DNA from: Thermococcus gorgonarius
GTDB taxonomy: Archaea; Methanobacteriota_B; Thermococci; Thermococcales; Thermococcaceae
Direction: 5' to 3'
NCBI RefSeq assembly: GCF_002214385.1
Contig: NZ_CP014855.1
Location: 434,001 to 498,000 of the forward strand
DNA: 64,000 nt
The notes under the pieces were generated by a model. The model worked only from the letters and a program-made list of their open reading frames with translations, was not told where the DNA came from and did not search any database. Made by a program: the position numbers and the translations under genes. This document shows, in pieces, positions 10,588 through 23,019 of the stretch. Each line of letters starts with the position of its first letter. The stretch's first letter is position 1.

Positions 10588-10842
10588 TTACCAGGCAAAG
10601 GCTATTAGCACCGCTGTGGCTATCGCGAGGGCTGCCCTGTAAACATCGCTTCCGTTTCCTTCAAAGAGCTCCTGCAGGAAGACCCACAGTGCCCCCGCTA
10701 CACCTATATCAAAAATGACTTTTCCAAGTTTTACGGCATCATCTATTGGCATTCCTAGAACCGCTATTATCTCTCCCAGCAGCAGTATTCCCACTATTCC
10801 GGCCAGGAGTCCACTACCTGATTCCTTTTTTAAGACCTCCAC
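10588..10842 (-). CDS. Small membrane protein, unknown
   Basis: This is an 84-residue hydrophobic protein of no family I recognise. Two to three hydrophobic segments are visible: LLAGIVGILLLGEIIAVLG, a central VIFDIGVAGALWVF, and a C-terminal AALAIATAVLIAFAW that ends the protein. The frame stays open upstream to an ATG at 10929, but GTG at 10842 has GGGTG exactly 6 nt before it, the local rule, and the upstream extension is poorly conserved in character. It lies upstream of rqcH on the same strand, separated by 48 bp containing the rqcH promoter. The coding call rests on hydrophobic pattern and codon use. Confidence 0.6.
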   Translation of the reverse strand: MEVLKKESGSGLLAGIVGILLLGEIIAVLGMPIDDAVKLGKVIFDIGVAGALWVFLQELFEGNGSDVYRAALAIATAVLIAFAW

Positions 10843-10964
10843 GACCATCACCCGGTTGATTTTTTGATAGTCGTTCATGATACGGTACTCTCTCTTAAAA
10901 GCGGTTTGCTTTTCAAGTCCGATGTACATCTTTCAGCCAATGAGCAGGTGGGGACACGCTAACG

Positions 10965-10971
10965 TTAAATA
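10965..10971 (+). promoter_or_regulatory. TATA box of GH57 branching enzyme gene
   Basis: TTAAATA preceded by CTAACG lies about 34 nt upstream of the ATG. The predicted transcription start falls inside or just after the glycolytic motif at 10983-10999, giving a very short leader. Confidence 0.6.
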
Positions 10972-10982
10972 CTCGGACGTGT

Positions 10983-10999
10983 AATCACTGCAGGTGATA
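10983..10999 (+). promoter_or_regulatory. Thermococcales glycolytic motif (TGM)
   Basis: AATCAC-TGCAG-GTGATA matches the TGM consensus TATCACN5GTGATA in 11 of 12 defined positions. The motif is the binding site of the sugar regulator Tgr/TrmBL1. Here it lies downstream of the TATA box and immediately before the ATG, the position in which the regulator is known to repress when maltooligosaccharides are absent. The inference is that the branching enzyme is induced by maltooligosaccharides. Confidence 0.78.
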
Positions 11000-11001
11000 T
11001 A

Positions 11002-14101
<3,100 letters not shown>

Positions 14102-14135
14102 GTCAACACCTCCAAAATTTGAAAAGAAAAGAGGC

Positions 14136-14243
14136 TTAAGACCTTTGTGCCTTCTCTGCCTTAAGCAGCCTGCTTATGCTCCAGTACATCATGGCAAAGA
14201 TAACAAGCCATGCACCCACCATGTAGATTACCCAGCTTTCCAT
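14136..14243 (-). CDS. MetS-like small subunit of NSS transporter
   Basis: This 35-residue single-span peptide reads MESWVIYMVGAWLVI at the start and ends with a basic segment, RLLKAEKAQRS. Such MetS-type peptides (about 30-60 residues) accompany NSS symporters; in Corynebacterium MetS is needed for methionine uptake with MetP. GAGGTGG precedes the ATG, and the gene starts 10 nt after the transporter stop, which supports coupled translation. It is short enough to be missed by most gene finders. Confidence is based on position, size, topology and resemblance to the family; a direct alignment was not run. Confidence 0.88.
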   Translation of the reverse strand: MESWVIYMVGAWLVIFAMMYWSISRLLKAEKAQRS

Positions 14244-14253
14244 CGTCACCACC

Positions 14254-15810
14254 TCAGACCTTTACGATGACCTCGTTCTTTTCTAGCTCCTCTGCATACT
14301 TTCTCTTGATGGAGTAGTAGCTCTCAATGAATCCGATGATCCACATGACGATTATTGCCGTCCACGGTGCGATGCCGATCCTTCCGCTTATGAAGCTCTT
14401 GAATGTTCCGACCAGTGGGAGCAACAGGAGTATCGGTGCTATGTAGAGGATTATTGGTTTGTACCAGCCGGGAACTTCCATCCATGCACCCTCGTGGAGC
14501 TCCTTCCAGAAGTTGTCGGGCTTGAAGAGGTACACTGCAACGATGATGTCAAACAGCGCCAGCAGTGTCAGCTGGAAGCTGACCCACGCGTCAACCTGGT
14601 CCATGTAACCGCTGATGTAAACGACCGGCAGTCCCATTATGAAGTATATGAGGAACACTATCCAGGTGCCTATGCTCCTCTTGATGTTGAGGTCTTCCTC
14701 AAGCAGAGCCACAAGGTAGTTGTACATTGCTATTGCCGAGGTGAACCCTGCGAACCAGAGGAGCAGGAACCACATCGCACCGAAGAGCTTTCCAGCATCC
14801 CCCATGCTGACGAAGACGTTTGGCAGGCTGGTGTATGAGAAGCCAAGACCGAATTTTTGGCCAATCCAAGCGAGTGCCTCACTCTTACCCTTGGCCAAGA
14901 CATCCGCTGGAACGATCTTGGGAGCGTAAGCGGTAGCGAGCGGTATGGCTATTGAACCACCGAGGACTACTTCAGCGAACTCGTTGAGCGAAACCGTCGC
15001 GAGACCGCTGAGGGCAACGTCATCCTTGGGACCGAGATAGCTCGCATAGTTCTGGATGATACCCATACCGAGCGAGAGTGTGAAGAATATTTGTCCGGTC
15101 GCAGCGAGCATGACGTCCCAAAGGTGGTCTCCAAGGTAACTCCAGTTCGGGCTCCAGATGAATTTGAATCCATCAATGGTGCTCCAGTTGGGGTCTATTG
15201 GTGAACCAAGGACGAAGATGTAGCCGACCATTATAATTGCGAAGATATAGAGCAGTGGCATCATTACCTTGACCCATCTCTCTATTCCCTTGCTGACACC
15301 CTGGCCGACTGCTATGGAGAGCAGTATGACTGTGATTCCCCAGAACAGAAAGACCTCGCCGTGGTTGCTGAGGTAGTTGCTGAAGAAGTCTCCCGTGTTC
15401 TGGCCGAAGTAGGCGCCGGTTATGCTGAACCAGGAGTAAGCCGCTGACCAGCCTATGAGGTGCAGGTAGTAGCTATTGAGCAACACCGTCAGACTGAAGG
15501 CCAGCATACCGCTGATGACACCCAACCAGAGCGCGCTCCTCGGCTTGAGGCTTTCCCTGGCCATGAGGTAGTACGTTGGACCGAGGGTACCGTGACCATA
15601 CTTGCCACCGTAGCGACCGGCGACCCACTCAATCCACATCACTGGAATACCGAGGAAGAACAGTGCTACGAAGTACGGCACCATGAAGGCGCCGCCACCG
15701 TTTTGGGCCACCTGCGTTGGGAACCTGACGAAGTTACCGAGACCAACGGCGTTACCTGCCATGGCCAAAATCAAACCAATCTTTGTTGCCCATTGATCCC
15801 TCTGCTCCAC
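14254..15810 (-). CDS. NSS-family sodium-dependent amino acid transporter
   Basis: This 518-residue LeuT-fold symporter has about 12 membrane helices and imports amino acids with Na+. Helix 1 carries GNAVGLGNFVRFP, the unwound sodium/substrate segment typical of the family. YFVALFFLGIPVMWIEWVAG forms helix 2, and TLSLGMGIIQNYASY matches the helix 6 region. Substrate specificity cannot be read safely; the MetS-like subunit suggests methionine or a hydrophobic amino acid. GTG at 15810 follows GGGGGTG with exactly 6 nt. A 35-residue partner gene and a membrane protein gene follow on the same strand, forming a three-gene operon. Confidence 0.93.
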   Translation of the reverse strand: MEQRDQWATKIGLILAMAGNAVGLGNFVRFPTQVAQNGGGAFMVPYFVALFFLGIPVMWIEWVAGRYGGKYGHGTLGPTYYLMARESLKPRSALWLGVISGMLAFSLTVLLNSYYLHLIGWSAAYSWFSITGAYFGQNTGDFFSNYLSNHGEVFLFWGITVILLSIAVGQGVSKGIERWVKVMMPLLYIFAIIMVGYIFVLGSPIDPNWSTIDGFKFIWSPNWSYLGDHLWDVMLAATGQIFFTLSLGMGIIQNYASYLGPKDDVALSGLATVSLNEFAEVVLGGSIAIPLATAYAPKIVPADVLAKGKSEALAWIGQKFGLGFSYTSLPNVFVSMGDAGKLFGAMWFLLLWFAGFTSAIAMYNYLVALLEEDLNIKRSIGTWIVFLIYFIMGLPVVYISGYMDQVDAWVSFQLTLLALFDIIVAVYLFKPDNFWKELHEGAWMEVPGWYKPIILYIAPILLLLPLVGTFKSFISGRIGIAPWTAIIVMWIIGFIESYYSIKRKYAEELEKNEVIVKV

Positions 15811-16151
15811 TTACATCACCCCCTTATTTTTGCCCCGGAAATACAAAGAGGGGCTAACAAGGACATACTGGCACATTAAAGTATTTCTTCTCTATTAAAA
15901 AGTCTTTCGGAAGCGGTCTATTGTTATTTGACGCAAATTCGAAAATTATACTCTTTTTTGAACTTTTTACAAAGATTTTGTTGGAATTGGAAGGACTCTC
16001 CATCAAGAGTCTTAGCCGGAGTTTTTACATAGACTACTGCTGGGGTAATACTTAGCTATTCTATGGACGAATCTGTCCAGCAAACCTTATTAATGTCTTC
16101 AAAAACCGAGTTTTGAAAAATCAAAATGACGTTTTGAAAGGGGGTGGGAAC
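15811..16151. other. Divergent intergenic promoter region
   Basis: This gap separates the NSS transporter (leftward) from the thiamine-binding lipoprotein (rightward). Minus-strand TATA-like TACTTTAATG around 15877-15886 could serve the transporter. Plus-strand CTTATTAATG around 16086-16095 could serve thiB. A 5-bp-arm inverted repeat lies just upstream of the latter. The middle, 15900-16020, is AT-rich and shows no further gene or repeat that I can support. Confidence 0.5.
16064..16079. promoter_or_regulatory. Inverted repeat upstream of thiB
   Basis: TGGAC-N6-GTCCA is a perfect 5-bp inverted repeat directly upstream of the presumed thiB TATA element. Its position suits a transcription factor site responding to thiamine. 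I saw no copy upstream of the permease gene. Being short, it could also occur by chance. Confidence 0.4.
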
Positions 16152-17270
16152 GTGAAGAAACTCGTTGGTTTTTTGGTTGTCTTGCTGTTGGTGATTTCAG
16201 CCGGGTGTATTGGTTCAGAAAAAGGTACCTCTACCAGTACCACAAGCTCGGGGAGCGAAAAAACTACCACTACCAGCAACAAGCCTGAAACCTTAGTAGT
16301 GTACTCCTATGATAGTTTTGAATACGTTGCTCAGGCAACGTTTCCAAAGTTCGAGGAGAAATACGGAGTTAAGGTAAAGCTCATCACCGTTGGCGACGCA
16401 GGACAGCTCTTGAACAGGCTGATCCTTGAAAAGGACAACCCCCAGGCGGACGTGGTTATAGGCATAGACAACAGCCTCGCCGCTAAGGCCATAAAAGCCG
16501 GAATTCTCGACCCCTACAAACCGAAGAACATAGACCTCGTTCCAGAATGGCTCATCGAGAAGCTCGACCCAACCTATCACTTGATTCCCTACGACTATGG
16601 TTACATAGCCATAAACTACAGGCTGGACAAGGTCAGCGAGCCGCCGAAGAGTCTTGAAGACCTCACCAAGCCCGAGTGGAAGGACAAACTCGTCATCGAG
16701 GATCCAAGAACGAGCTCACCGGGTGCAGCGTTTCTCCTGTGGACGATAGCCGTTTACGGTAACGATGGCTACCTCGACTACTGGGAGAAGCTCAAGGAGA
16801 ACGGCGTTGTTATAACCGAAGGCTGGAGCGACGCATGGTACGGGAAGTTCATGAAGGAGGGCTACCCACTGGTTCTGAGCTACTCCACCTCACCGGCGGC
16901 CACGGTTTACTACGAAAACAACACCAACATCAGGGCGGTGGCCTTCAGGGAGGGCAACTACCTCCAGGTTGAGGGCGCGGGAATAGTCAAGGGCACCAAG
17001 AAGAAAGACCTTGCCCAGAAGTTCATAGAGTGGCTCCTAACCGAGGACTTCCAGAGCGAAGTACCAACTAACCAGTGGATGTATCCCGTTAATCCAAACG
17101 TCAAGCTCCCAGACGTCTATAAGTACGCCGTTCCGCTCGAGGAGATCAAGCCCGTCAGCCTTGATCCGGAGTATGTAAGGGAGAACTTCGACCGCTGGAT
17201 AAGGGAGTGGGTGCAGCTCATGATCCAGGGCAAGAGCCCCGAGGAGATAAAGGCCTCAAGGGAGGGTTGA
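16152..17270 (+). CDS. thiB: Thiamine ABC transporter substrate-binding lipoprotein
   Basis: This 372-residue lipoprotein delivers thiamine (or its phosphates) to an ABC permease outside the membrane. The signal peptide [13 protein letters not shown] ends in the lipobox ISAGC, followed by a Ser/Thr-rich linker typical of surface anchoring. The body aligns by eye with E. coli Thi[57 protein letters not shown] and SYSTSPA all match in order. GTG at 16152 has GGGGTG 5 nt upstream; in-frame starts further up would put charged residues before the signal peptide. It faces the ATPase gene, with 15 bp of 3' overlap. Confidence 0.9.
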   Translation: MKKLVGFLVVLLLVISAGCIGSEKGTSTSTTSSGSEKTTTTSNKPETLVVYSYDSFEYVAQATFPKFEEKYGVKVKLITVGDAGQLLNRLILEKDNPQADVVIGIDNSLAAKAIKAGILDPYKPKNIDLVPEWLIEKLDPTYHLIPYDYGYIAINYRLDKVSEPPKSLEDLTKPEWKDKLVIEDPRTSSPGAAFLLWTIAVYGNDGYLDYWEKLKENGVVITEGWSDAWYGKFMKEGYPLVLSYSTSPAATVYYENNTNIRAVAFREGNYLQVEGAGIVKGTKKKDLAQKFIEWLLTEDFQSEVPTNQWMYPVNPNVKLPDVYKYAVPLEEIKPVSLDPEYVRENFDRWIREWVQLMIQGKSPEEIKASREG

Positions 17271-18257
17271 ATAGGCTCTAACCTTTATCCCAACTTTTTT
17301 TGGAATTTTCTTCGGGCTAAAGGGCAGCTCGGGTATGGGGGTTTCGGTCGTTATTTCTTTTCCCTCAACCTCAAGGATCATCCGCACCCTGCCGGGTAGG
17401 ATCTCGTATTCCAGAACCTCCGCATCGTTTCCTTCCGTTACGACAACGCTCTCGGGCCTGAAGAACACCTTAACTCTTCCGTCCCTGCCGACTTCAAAGC
17501 ACAGCCCGCCGAGACATGCCCTTCCGTTTTTGCTTTCGAGTTCGAGGAGGTTGGCCTTCCCGAGGAACTTGGCCACGAACTCGCTCTTTGGATGATAGTA
17601 GAGCTCCAGCGGTTCCCCAAGCTGGAGGATTTTTCCGGCGTTCATCACAGCTATCCTGTCGCTTATTGCCATTGCCTCCTCTTGGTCGTGGGTGACGTAC
17701 ACAGTTGTGGTCCCGGTTTCTCTCTGGATCCTCCTTATCTCCCGTCTCAGCCGCTCTCTGATTTTGGCATCTAGGTTGCTGAGGGGTTCGTCGAGGAGAA
17801 GGACGAGGGGCTCTATAACGAGGGCCCTGGCCAAAGCCACGCGCTGCTGCTGTCCGCCGCTGAGCTGTTCCGGATAGCGCTTTTCCATTCCCTCCAGGCC
17901 AACCACCTCAAGAACCTCTCTCACCCTGCGCTCGATCTCATTCCTCGGCAGTTTCCTCAGCTTCAGCCCAAAGGCCACGTTGTCAAAAACAGTCATGTGA
18001 GGAAAGAGCGCGTAATCCTGGAAGACGAGGCCGATGTTCCTCTCGTAGGGTTCTTTCCCGGTAACGTCCTCCTCACCAAAGAAAACCCTGCCTTCGGCCT
18101 TCTCCAGGCCGGCTATTATCCTCAGCGTCGTGGTTTTCCCACAGCCGCTGGGTCCCAGAAGGGTAAGAAGCTCACCGTCCCTGACCTCAAGTTTGGGGAT
18201 GCTCAGGGTGAACCCTTCCCTGACGAGTCTGATCCCGTCAAGCCTTACCTCTACCAT
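17256..18257 (-). CDS. Thiamine ABC transporter ATPase
   Basis: This 333-residue ATPase subunit powers import. Walker [10 protein letters not shown] is near residue 35, Q-loop [10 protein letters not shown] near 80, signature [15 protein letters not shown] near 130 and Walker [12 protein letters not shown] follows. A C-terminal regulatory/OB-type extension (about residues 240-333) resembles the Fe/spermidine/thiamine (PotA/FbpC/ThiQ) subfamily. It starts within the last 7 nt of the permease gene, so the two are co-translated. Substrate assignment comes from the neighbouring ThiB-like binding protein rather than from this sequence. Ferric or polyamine transport is a less likely alternative. 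Confidence 0.88.
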   Translation of the reverse strand: MVEVRLDGIRLVREGFTLSIPKLEVRDGELLTLLGPSGCGKTTTLRIIAGLEKAEGRVFFGEEDVTGKEPYERNIGLVFQDYALFPHMTVFDNVAFGLKLRKLPRNEIERRVREVLEVVGLEGMEKRYPEQLSGGQQQRVALARALVIEPLVLLLDEPLSNLDAKIRERLRREIRRIQRETGTTTVYVTHDQEEAMAISDRIAVMNAGKILQLGEPLELYYHPKSEFVAKFLGKANLLELESKNGRACLGGLCFEVGRDGRVKVFFRPESVVVTEGNDAEVLEYEILPGRVRMILEVEGKEITTETPIPELPFSPKKIPKKVGIKVRAYSTLP

Positions 18258-19870
18258 ACTTCCTCACCGGTCTTCTCGATTATCAGGAAACCAACAAGGC
18301 TAACGAGGATTAGAATCACGCCCATGGCTGATGCCGGGCCGAACTGTCTGGTTCCGAGGTACTTGTAGATGGCTATCGTGACGGTCGTGTATTCCGGCCG
18401 GTAGATCATGTAGGTTGCCCCGAGTTCTGCAACGCTCATGGCGAAGGCGAATATGGCCCCGACGAGAAGTCCGCCCATAGCTAGGGGAAGTTCCACCTTC
18501 AGAAATGCCGTTAGATCCCTTGCACCCAGGGTTAAGGCCGCCTCGCGGAGGTTCTGCTTTATCTTGCCCAGGGATGCCAGCAGGGCCCTGAGGACGAAGG
18601 GGTAGGCTATAACGGTGTGGGCGGAGGCTATGAGGTAGGGACTACCAAGCAGGAGGAGGGGCCCCCTGTGGAAGGCCTTTATGTAGCCCAGCCCTATGAT
18701 TATCGCCGAAGATCCCAGGGGGAGCATAACGGCCGTGTCAAAGAGCCTCTTTCCAGGAAAGCTCCATCTCCGCAGGGCGTAGGCTATCGGGAGGGCTATG
18801 AGCAGGCTTAGAAAAACCGTTGAGAAACCGAAGAGGAAGGTGTAGCCTATCGCGTGCAGGCTGTCGGAGGCGAAGAGGGGGTTGTACTCAGCCTCAAAGA
18901 GGCGCCTGTACCAGAGGAGCGTCGGCCTTCCACCGTAGGTGAAGGACTCGTAGACGACCGCCAGGAGTGGAGCCACTATGAAGAGCGCAACCACAGCGGA
19001 GTAGAGGAGGATTAGAAGGCCTTTGACGCTGAGGATCTCCTTAGTGGTTAACCTCTCGGTTCTCCTGAAAACCCTCTGCTCTTCGGCCCGGGAGTAGAGC
19101 TCTAGGCTTTTGAGGTATGCGTACATGAAGGTAAAGCTCAGCGCCAGCTGGATGACGGCAAGGGCTGAGCCCCTCCTGAAGTCCAGAAGGGTCATGATCT
19201 CGGTGAATATGGCCACCTCAAGGGTGGCGTATTTGTAGCCGCCTATTATCAGCGGTATCGAAAAGCTGAGGAAGGAGAAGATGAAGGTGAGCATGGCCGA
19301 GGCCAGTATGCCCGGATATAGCATCGGAAGGGTCACCTTCCTGAAGAGCGTGAAGCCCCTCGCTCCAAGGCTCATGGCTGCTTCCTCGTAGTGGGGGTTT
19401 ATCCTCTGCCAGAGGGCCGAGAGCATTCTGACGACGACGGGAAAGTTGTAGAATGCATGAGCCAGGATTATGCCCTTCCAGGAGTAGATTATTCCCAGAT
19501 CTCTGCCTACCAGGTTTGTTATAACCCCGTTCCTTCCAAAGAGGATTATGAAGCCCATAGCGACCATTATGCTCGGCATGACGAAGGGAACCGTGAGCAG
19601 GGCCCTCAGGAAGCGCTTTCCCGGGAAGTCGTACCTGGCGAAGAGGTAAGCTCCGGGGAGACCGAGGGCGAGCGTTAAGATAGTTGAGGCTATCGCCTGT
19701 TCAAATGTGAAGAGGATGACCTTTCTGTAGTAGGAATCACCCAAGACCTCGCCGAGAGCAGCTGGGGACAGACCGTCCTTTAGAATGAGGAGTATCGGAT
19801 AGTAGAAGAACAGCAGGAGAAAAACCAGCGAGGGGATGAGTATCAGAGGGCTGAGTCTCTTCCACTTCAT
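18251..19870 (-). CDS. thiP: Thiamine ABC transporter permease, fused double domain
   Basis: This 539-residue permease contains two tandem six-helix permease modules, the organisation of bacterial ThiP and FbpB. Each half has an EAA cytoplasmic loop: [18 protein letters not shown] in the first half and [18 protein letters not shown] in the second. ATG at 19870 gives a short basic N terminus [10 protein letters not shown]; an upstream TTG is less attractive. The ATPase gene overlaps the 3' end by 7 nt. A TATA-like sequence lies 30-45 nt upstream on the minus strand. The transporter genes run opposite to the binding-protein gene. Confidence 0.88.
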   Translation of the reverse strand: MKWKRLSPLILIPSLVFLLLFFYYPILLILKDGLSPAALGEVLGDSYYRKVILFTFEQAIASTILTLALGLPGAYLFARYDFPGKRFLRALLTVPFVMPSIMVAMGFIILFGRNGVITNLVGRDLGIIYSWKGIILAHAFYNFPVVVRMLSALWQRINPHYEEAAMSLGARGFTLFRKVTLPMLYPGILASAMLTFIFSFLSFSIPLIIGGYKYATLEVAIFTEIMTLLDFRRGSALAVIQLALSFTFMYAYLKSLELYSRAEEQRVFRRTERLTTKEILSVKGLLILLYSAVVALFIVAPLLAVVYESFTYGGRPTLLWYRRLFEAEYNPLFASDSLHAIGYTFLFGFSTVFLSLLIALPIAYALRRWSFPGKRLFDTAVMLPLGSSAIIIGLGYIKAFHRGPLLLLGSPYLIASAHTVIAYPFVLRALLASLGKIKQNLREAALTLGARDLTAFLKVELPLAMGGLLVGAIFAFAMSVAELGATYMIYRPEYTTVTIAIYKYLGTRQFGPASAMGVILILVSLVGFLIIEKTGEEVW

Positions 19871-19934
19871 CGGAATCCCTACCAATCTTGGCCTTAAAAC
19901 GTTGTCCTTTAAAATGTTAGGCTGGCCGAAAAGG

Positions 19935-19941
19935 TTTTAAG
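19935..19941 (+). promoter_or_regulatory. TATA box of the 94-residue gene
   Basis: TTTTAAG preceded by a purine-rich BRE-like CCGAAAAGG, 34 nt upstream of the ATG at 19975. The predicted start would give a leader of about 10-15 nt carrying GGTGGG. Confidence 0.6.
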
Positions 19942-19974
19942 TTCCGTCCCACAACTACCCATTGGTGGGTAAAA

Positions 19975-20259
19975 ATGTATTACATCGGAAAAGCGAGGAG
20001 CCCCTACGGTCCACACAAGACCCACGAGGCCATCCTGGAAAAGCTCAGGGAGAAGGGCTTCGACGTTGAGTTCACCAAACACCACTGGGCCGGCGATCTG
20101 CCCTTTGGACTGGTCCTGGTTGAGGGAAAGAAGGGCCACGTGGCCGTCAGGTGGTCCCTCGGCAGGGAATTCACCCTTGAGCTGGAGGAAACCGACAAGG
20201 AAACGTTCGACGAGTTCATAGAGGACACTATAGAGTATACAAACGCGGACTCAGGATGA
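19975..20259 (+). CDS. Conserved small hypothetical protein
   Basis: This 94-residue soluble protein has no family I can assign. It begins MYYIGKARSPYGPHKTHEAI, is rich in alternating hydrophobic and charged residues compatible with a small alpha/beta fold, and ends with an acidic helix. ATG is preceded by GGTGGG and a good BRE/TATA pair, and codon use is typical of the chromosome, so it is very likely expressed. Its 3' end overlaps the HAD gene on the other strand by 9 bp. Confidence 0.75.
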   Translation: MYYIGKARSPYGPHKTHEAILEKLREKGFDVEFTKHHWAGDLPFGLVLVEGKKGHVAVRWSLGREFTLELEETDKETFDEFIEDTIEYTNADSG

Positions 20260-20928
20260 ACGCTCCTGCTTAACCCTCTCGATGACGTCGAAGATGCTCC
20301 AGAGGTCTCTGATCACGTGTAGATGGGGGATTAAGGCCAGCATTTCCCTCTTTTTCTCCACGAACTTCGCCGTGAAGGGGAAGTAGTACCAGACGTATTC
20401 CGTGTTCTCGTCGCCGTGCCCGATGAAGCGCCAGGGTTTGTCGTCCACCCAGATGAAGATCTCGTCTCCATACTTCTCGCGGACGAGCTGAAATGCCTCG
20501 TCTATCGTTAAGTCCCTCCCGAAGACTATGACTTCGTCGAAGAGGTCGTAGATGCCCATCTCCTTCAGCCTTCTTACCTTCATGCCGTCTATGAAGTCTT
20601 CCGCCGAGAACGAGATAACGGTGTGCCCGGCTTCCTTGAGCTTCCTAAGCAGTTCGGGGGAGTCGTCTATCGGCTTCGTCAGCTTCACCCTCTCCTCGAA
20701 CCAGGTCTCGAAAAACTTCGTCCTTAGGAAGAACGGCGGCTTCGACTTCTTCTTGTGCTTTCCAAAGGTCGGTCTCTCGAACTGGAGCTCTATCTTGGTG
20801 AGGAGCTTCGCCCATAGAGCCTTTCCCGGAAGCCAGCGGTAGCGTTTCTCCAGTGCTCTTCTGAAGGCCTCCTCGATGCACGAGTAAGTGTCAGCAAGGG
20901 TTCCGTCAAAGTCAAACGCTATTATCAT
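20251..20928 (-). CDS. HAD-superfamily hydrolase
   Basis: This 225-residue protein starts with FDFDGTLAD, the HAD motif I with nucleophile Asp6 and general acid Asp8. SFSAED acts as motif II (the Ser), Lys is available around VRRLKEMG, and WVDDKPW supplies the motif IV acidic pair. It lacks obvious family-specific features, so the substrate (a phosphate monoester, probably) is unknown. A basic insert of about 30 residues (FGKHKKKSKPPFF) forms part of the cap. The ATG touches the TGA of the upstream lipoprotein gene, and its GGAGGTG lies inside that gene's end, so the two are translationally coupled. Confidence 0.85.
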   Translation of the reverse strand: MIIAFDFDGTLADTYSCIEEAFRRALEKRYRWLPGKALWAKLLTKIELQFERPTFGKHKKKSKPPFFLRTKFFETWFEERVKLTKPIDDSPELLRKLKEAGHTVISFSAEDFIDGMKVRRLKEMGIYDLFDEVIVFGRDLTIDEAFQLVREKYGDEIFIWVDDKPWRFIGHGDENTEYVWYYFPFTAKFVEKKREMLALIPHLHVIRDLWSIFDVIERVKQERSS

Positions 20929-21537
20929 TCAACCACCTCCAAGCGAGACGTAGAAGTGGCCCGCTCTCACGTGCTCAGAGATGAAGTCGTCGGACATTCC
21001 ATAGGCCCAAATGACGCGGAAGCTCCCGTTTGTAGGGATTTTGAAGTCGTAGGGATCGCCTGTGTCAAGCTTCCTTGAGAACTCCACTACCGTGAAATCT
21101 CCATCTTCCCTGCCGCCGAAGGATACAATGCTGTAGTTTCCGCCGTAGAATTCATCGGGGTTGTGCGGGCCCGCAAAGCCGGTGGAATAATCATCACTGA
21201 TCCCAACAGTCCCGTTGGGAAGGACGTAGGCTATAACTATGTCGGTCTTTTTCATCCCAGGGCCGCCTCCAAAGCCCACTGCGAGCCAGCCGTGCGTCAT
21301 AGCCTTCATGCCCACGAAGAGGGTACCATTCTCAACGCGGAAGAAGGCCGAAAAATCGCCTTCCTTGGTGGTGAAGTTTACCTGATATTCACCCGGCGAT
21401 ATAACCCCGTCGGGCTTCCACTGAACCAGCTGGGTATTAGCATCTGACTTTTCGCCAGCATGGCTTACACACCCTGAAGATAAGGTTACAAGCGCGAGCG
21501 CTAAGACCACTGCAAGGAATTTGAGGCCTCTCATCAT
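20929..21537 (-). CDS. DOMON-domain lipoprotein
   Basis: This 202-residue secreted lipoprotein has a signal peptide FLAVVLALALVTL and lipobox SSGC. The mature part is a DOMON-like beta-sandwich: DGVISPGEYQ at its start, GWLAVGFGGG in the core and WAYGMSD near the end. DOMON domains bind haem or sugars; no ligand can be assigned here. There is no ribosome site before the tandem ATG ATG at 21537/21534, and the TATA box (ATTTTAAA on the minus strand, 21563-21570) is only about 29 nt upstream, so the mRNA is predicted to be leaderless or nearly so. The HAD gene follows without a gap. Confidence 0.75.
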   Translation of the reverse strand: MMRGLKFLAVVLALALVTLSSGCVSHAGEKSDANTQLVQWKPDGVISPGEYQVNFTTKEGDFSAFFRVENGTLFVGMKAMTHGWLAVGFGGGPGMKKTDIVIAYVLPNGTVGISDDYSTGFAGPHNPDEFYGGNYSIVSFGGREDGDFTVVEFSRKLDTGDPYDFKIPTNGSFRVIWAYGMSDDFISEHVRAGHFYVSLGGG

Positions 21538-21647
21538 GGGCTTAGAATCGAGGCTGGGTTTTTTTAAAATTGCCTGACCAGCACAAAGCATATATTACAG
21601 GGACATCAAATTTCAACGAGCATTTTAAAGCTCAGAAGGTGATAGGT

Positions 21648-23009
21648 ATGGGCAGACACTACATCCCGAACTCGGCCCACAAGGAGGAGATGCTGAAAGA
21701 AATCGGTTTTTCATCCATTGAGGACCTCTTCTCAGATGTTCCAAAGGGCATGGTCAAGGAGTTCGACCTGCCGGAGGGAAAGAGCGAATACGAGGTCTTC
21801 ACTGAGATGAACGAAATTCTGGGCAAAAACAAGACCGTACTTGAGATGCCGAGCTTTTTAGGAGCGGGCACGTACTTCCACTACGTTCCCGCGCACGTCA
21901 AGTACATCATCGAGAGGAGCGAGTTTCTAACTGCTTACACCCCCTACCAGCCCGAGATAAGTCAGGGCATGCTCCAGGCCCTCTTCGAGTACCAGAGCAT
22001 GATGGCCGAGCTCTACGGCCTTCCCATCGTGAACTCCTCTATGTACGACTGGGGAACGGCAATAGCGGAAGCAGCCCTGATGACGGTGAGGCTCCACAGA
22101 GGGAAGAAGAAGCGCTTCCTGATCCCTAAGGCCCTAAGCCCAGAAAAGAAAGCGGTGATTAGGACCTACACCCGCGGAGCGGACCTTGAGATAGTCGAGG
22201 TTCCCTGGGACGAAAAGGGTCAGCTCGACCTCGAAAAGCTCAAGGAGGAAGTTAAAGATTCCGCTGGAGTTTACGTCGAGATGAGCAACTTCTTTGGCCT
22301 TGTGGAGGAGAACGTTAGAGAAATCGGAGAAATAGCCCATGAAGCTGGGGCTTACTTCGTCGTTGGGGCAGACCCGACGATGCTGGGAGTCTTTGAAGCT
22401 CCGGGAGAGCTGGGCGCTGATATAGCCGTTGGGGAGGCATCTTACCTTGGAAGCCCGATGAACTTCGGCGGCCCGAGGGCGGGCGTCTTTGCGGTGAGGA
22501 ACGACAGGTCACTCATCCGCCAGATGCCGGGCAGGATAATCGGCATGACCAAAGACGCGGACGGAAAGAGGGCATTCGTGATGACCCTCCAGACGAGGGA
22601 ACAGCACATAAGGCGCGCAAAGGCAACCTCCAACATCTGCTCAAACGAGGCGCTGGTGGCGGTGGCGGCTGCGATACACCTCGCAACGCTCGGGCCGAAG
22701 GGCCTGGCGGAGCTTGGCGAAATCATTCTCAAGAACACGGCCTACCTCAAGAAGCGCCTCTCAGAGGTCGGCGAGGTTCCCTTCGAGGGGCTCTACTTCA
22801 AAGACGTGCCAGTACGCTTTGAGATTCCCTACGATGTCATCCACGAGAGGCTCCTTGAGAGGGGAATCCACGGCGGCTACTACCTCGGAAAGCACTTCCC
22901 AGAGCTGGGCGAGACAGCGCTCTTCGCGGCGACAGAGACAACGAGGAAGGAGTGGGTTGACAGACTGGTTGAAGCGCTGGGAGAGATAATAAGTGAGGCG
23001 GAGCTGTGA
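21648..23009 (+). CDS. gcvPA: Glycine decarboxylase subunit 1 (P-protein A)
   Basis: This 453-residue protein is the alpha subunit of the split archaeal/firmicute-type P-protein. With GcvPB it decarboxylates glycine and passes the aminomethyl group to lipoylated H-protein. It has the PLP aminotransferase fold-type I, with [37 protein letters not shown] and ADPTMLG typical of the N-terminal half. ATG at 21648 has GGTGAT upstream and matches the usual MGRHYIPN start. GcvPB follows, its ribosome site overlapping this stop. No gcvT, gcvH or lpd is adjacent. Confidence 0.95.
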   Translation: MGRHYIPNSAHKEEMLKEIGFSSIEDLFSDVPKGMVKEFDLPEGKSEYEVFTEMNEILGKNKTVLEMPSFLGAGTYFHYVPAHVKYIIERSEFLTAYTPYQPEISQGMLQALFEYQSMMAELYGLPIVNSSMYDWGTAIAEAALMTVRLHRGKKKRFLIPKALSPEKKAVIRTYTRGADLEIVEVPWDEKGQLDLEKLKEEVKDSAGVYVEMSNFFGLVEENVREIGEIAHEAGAYFVVGADPTMLGVFEAPGELGADIAVGEASYLGSPMNFGGPRAGVFAVRNDRSLIRQMPGRIIGMTKDADGKRAFVMTLQTREQHIRRAKATSNICSNEALVAVAAAIHLATLGPKGLAELGEIILKNTAYLKKRLSEVGEVPFEGLYFKDVPVRFEIPYDVIHERLLERGIHGGYYLGKHFPELGETALFAATETTRKEWVDRLVEALGEIISEAEL

Positions 23010-23019
23010 GGTGGTGAAG

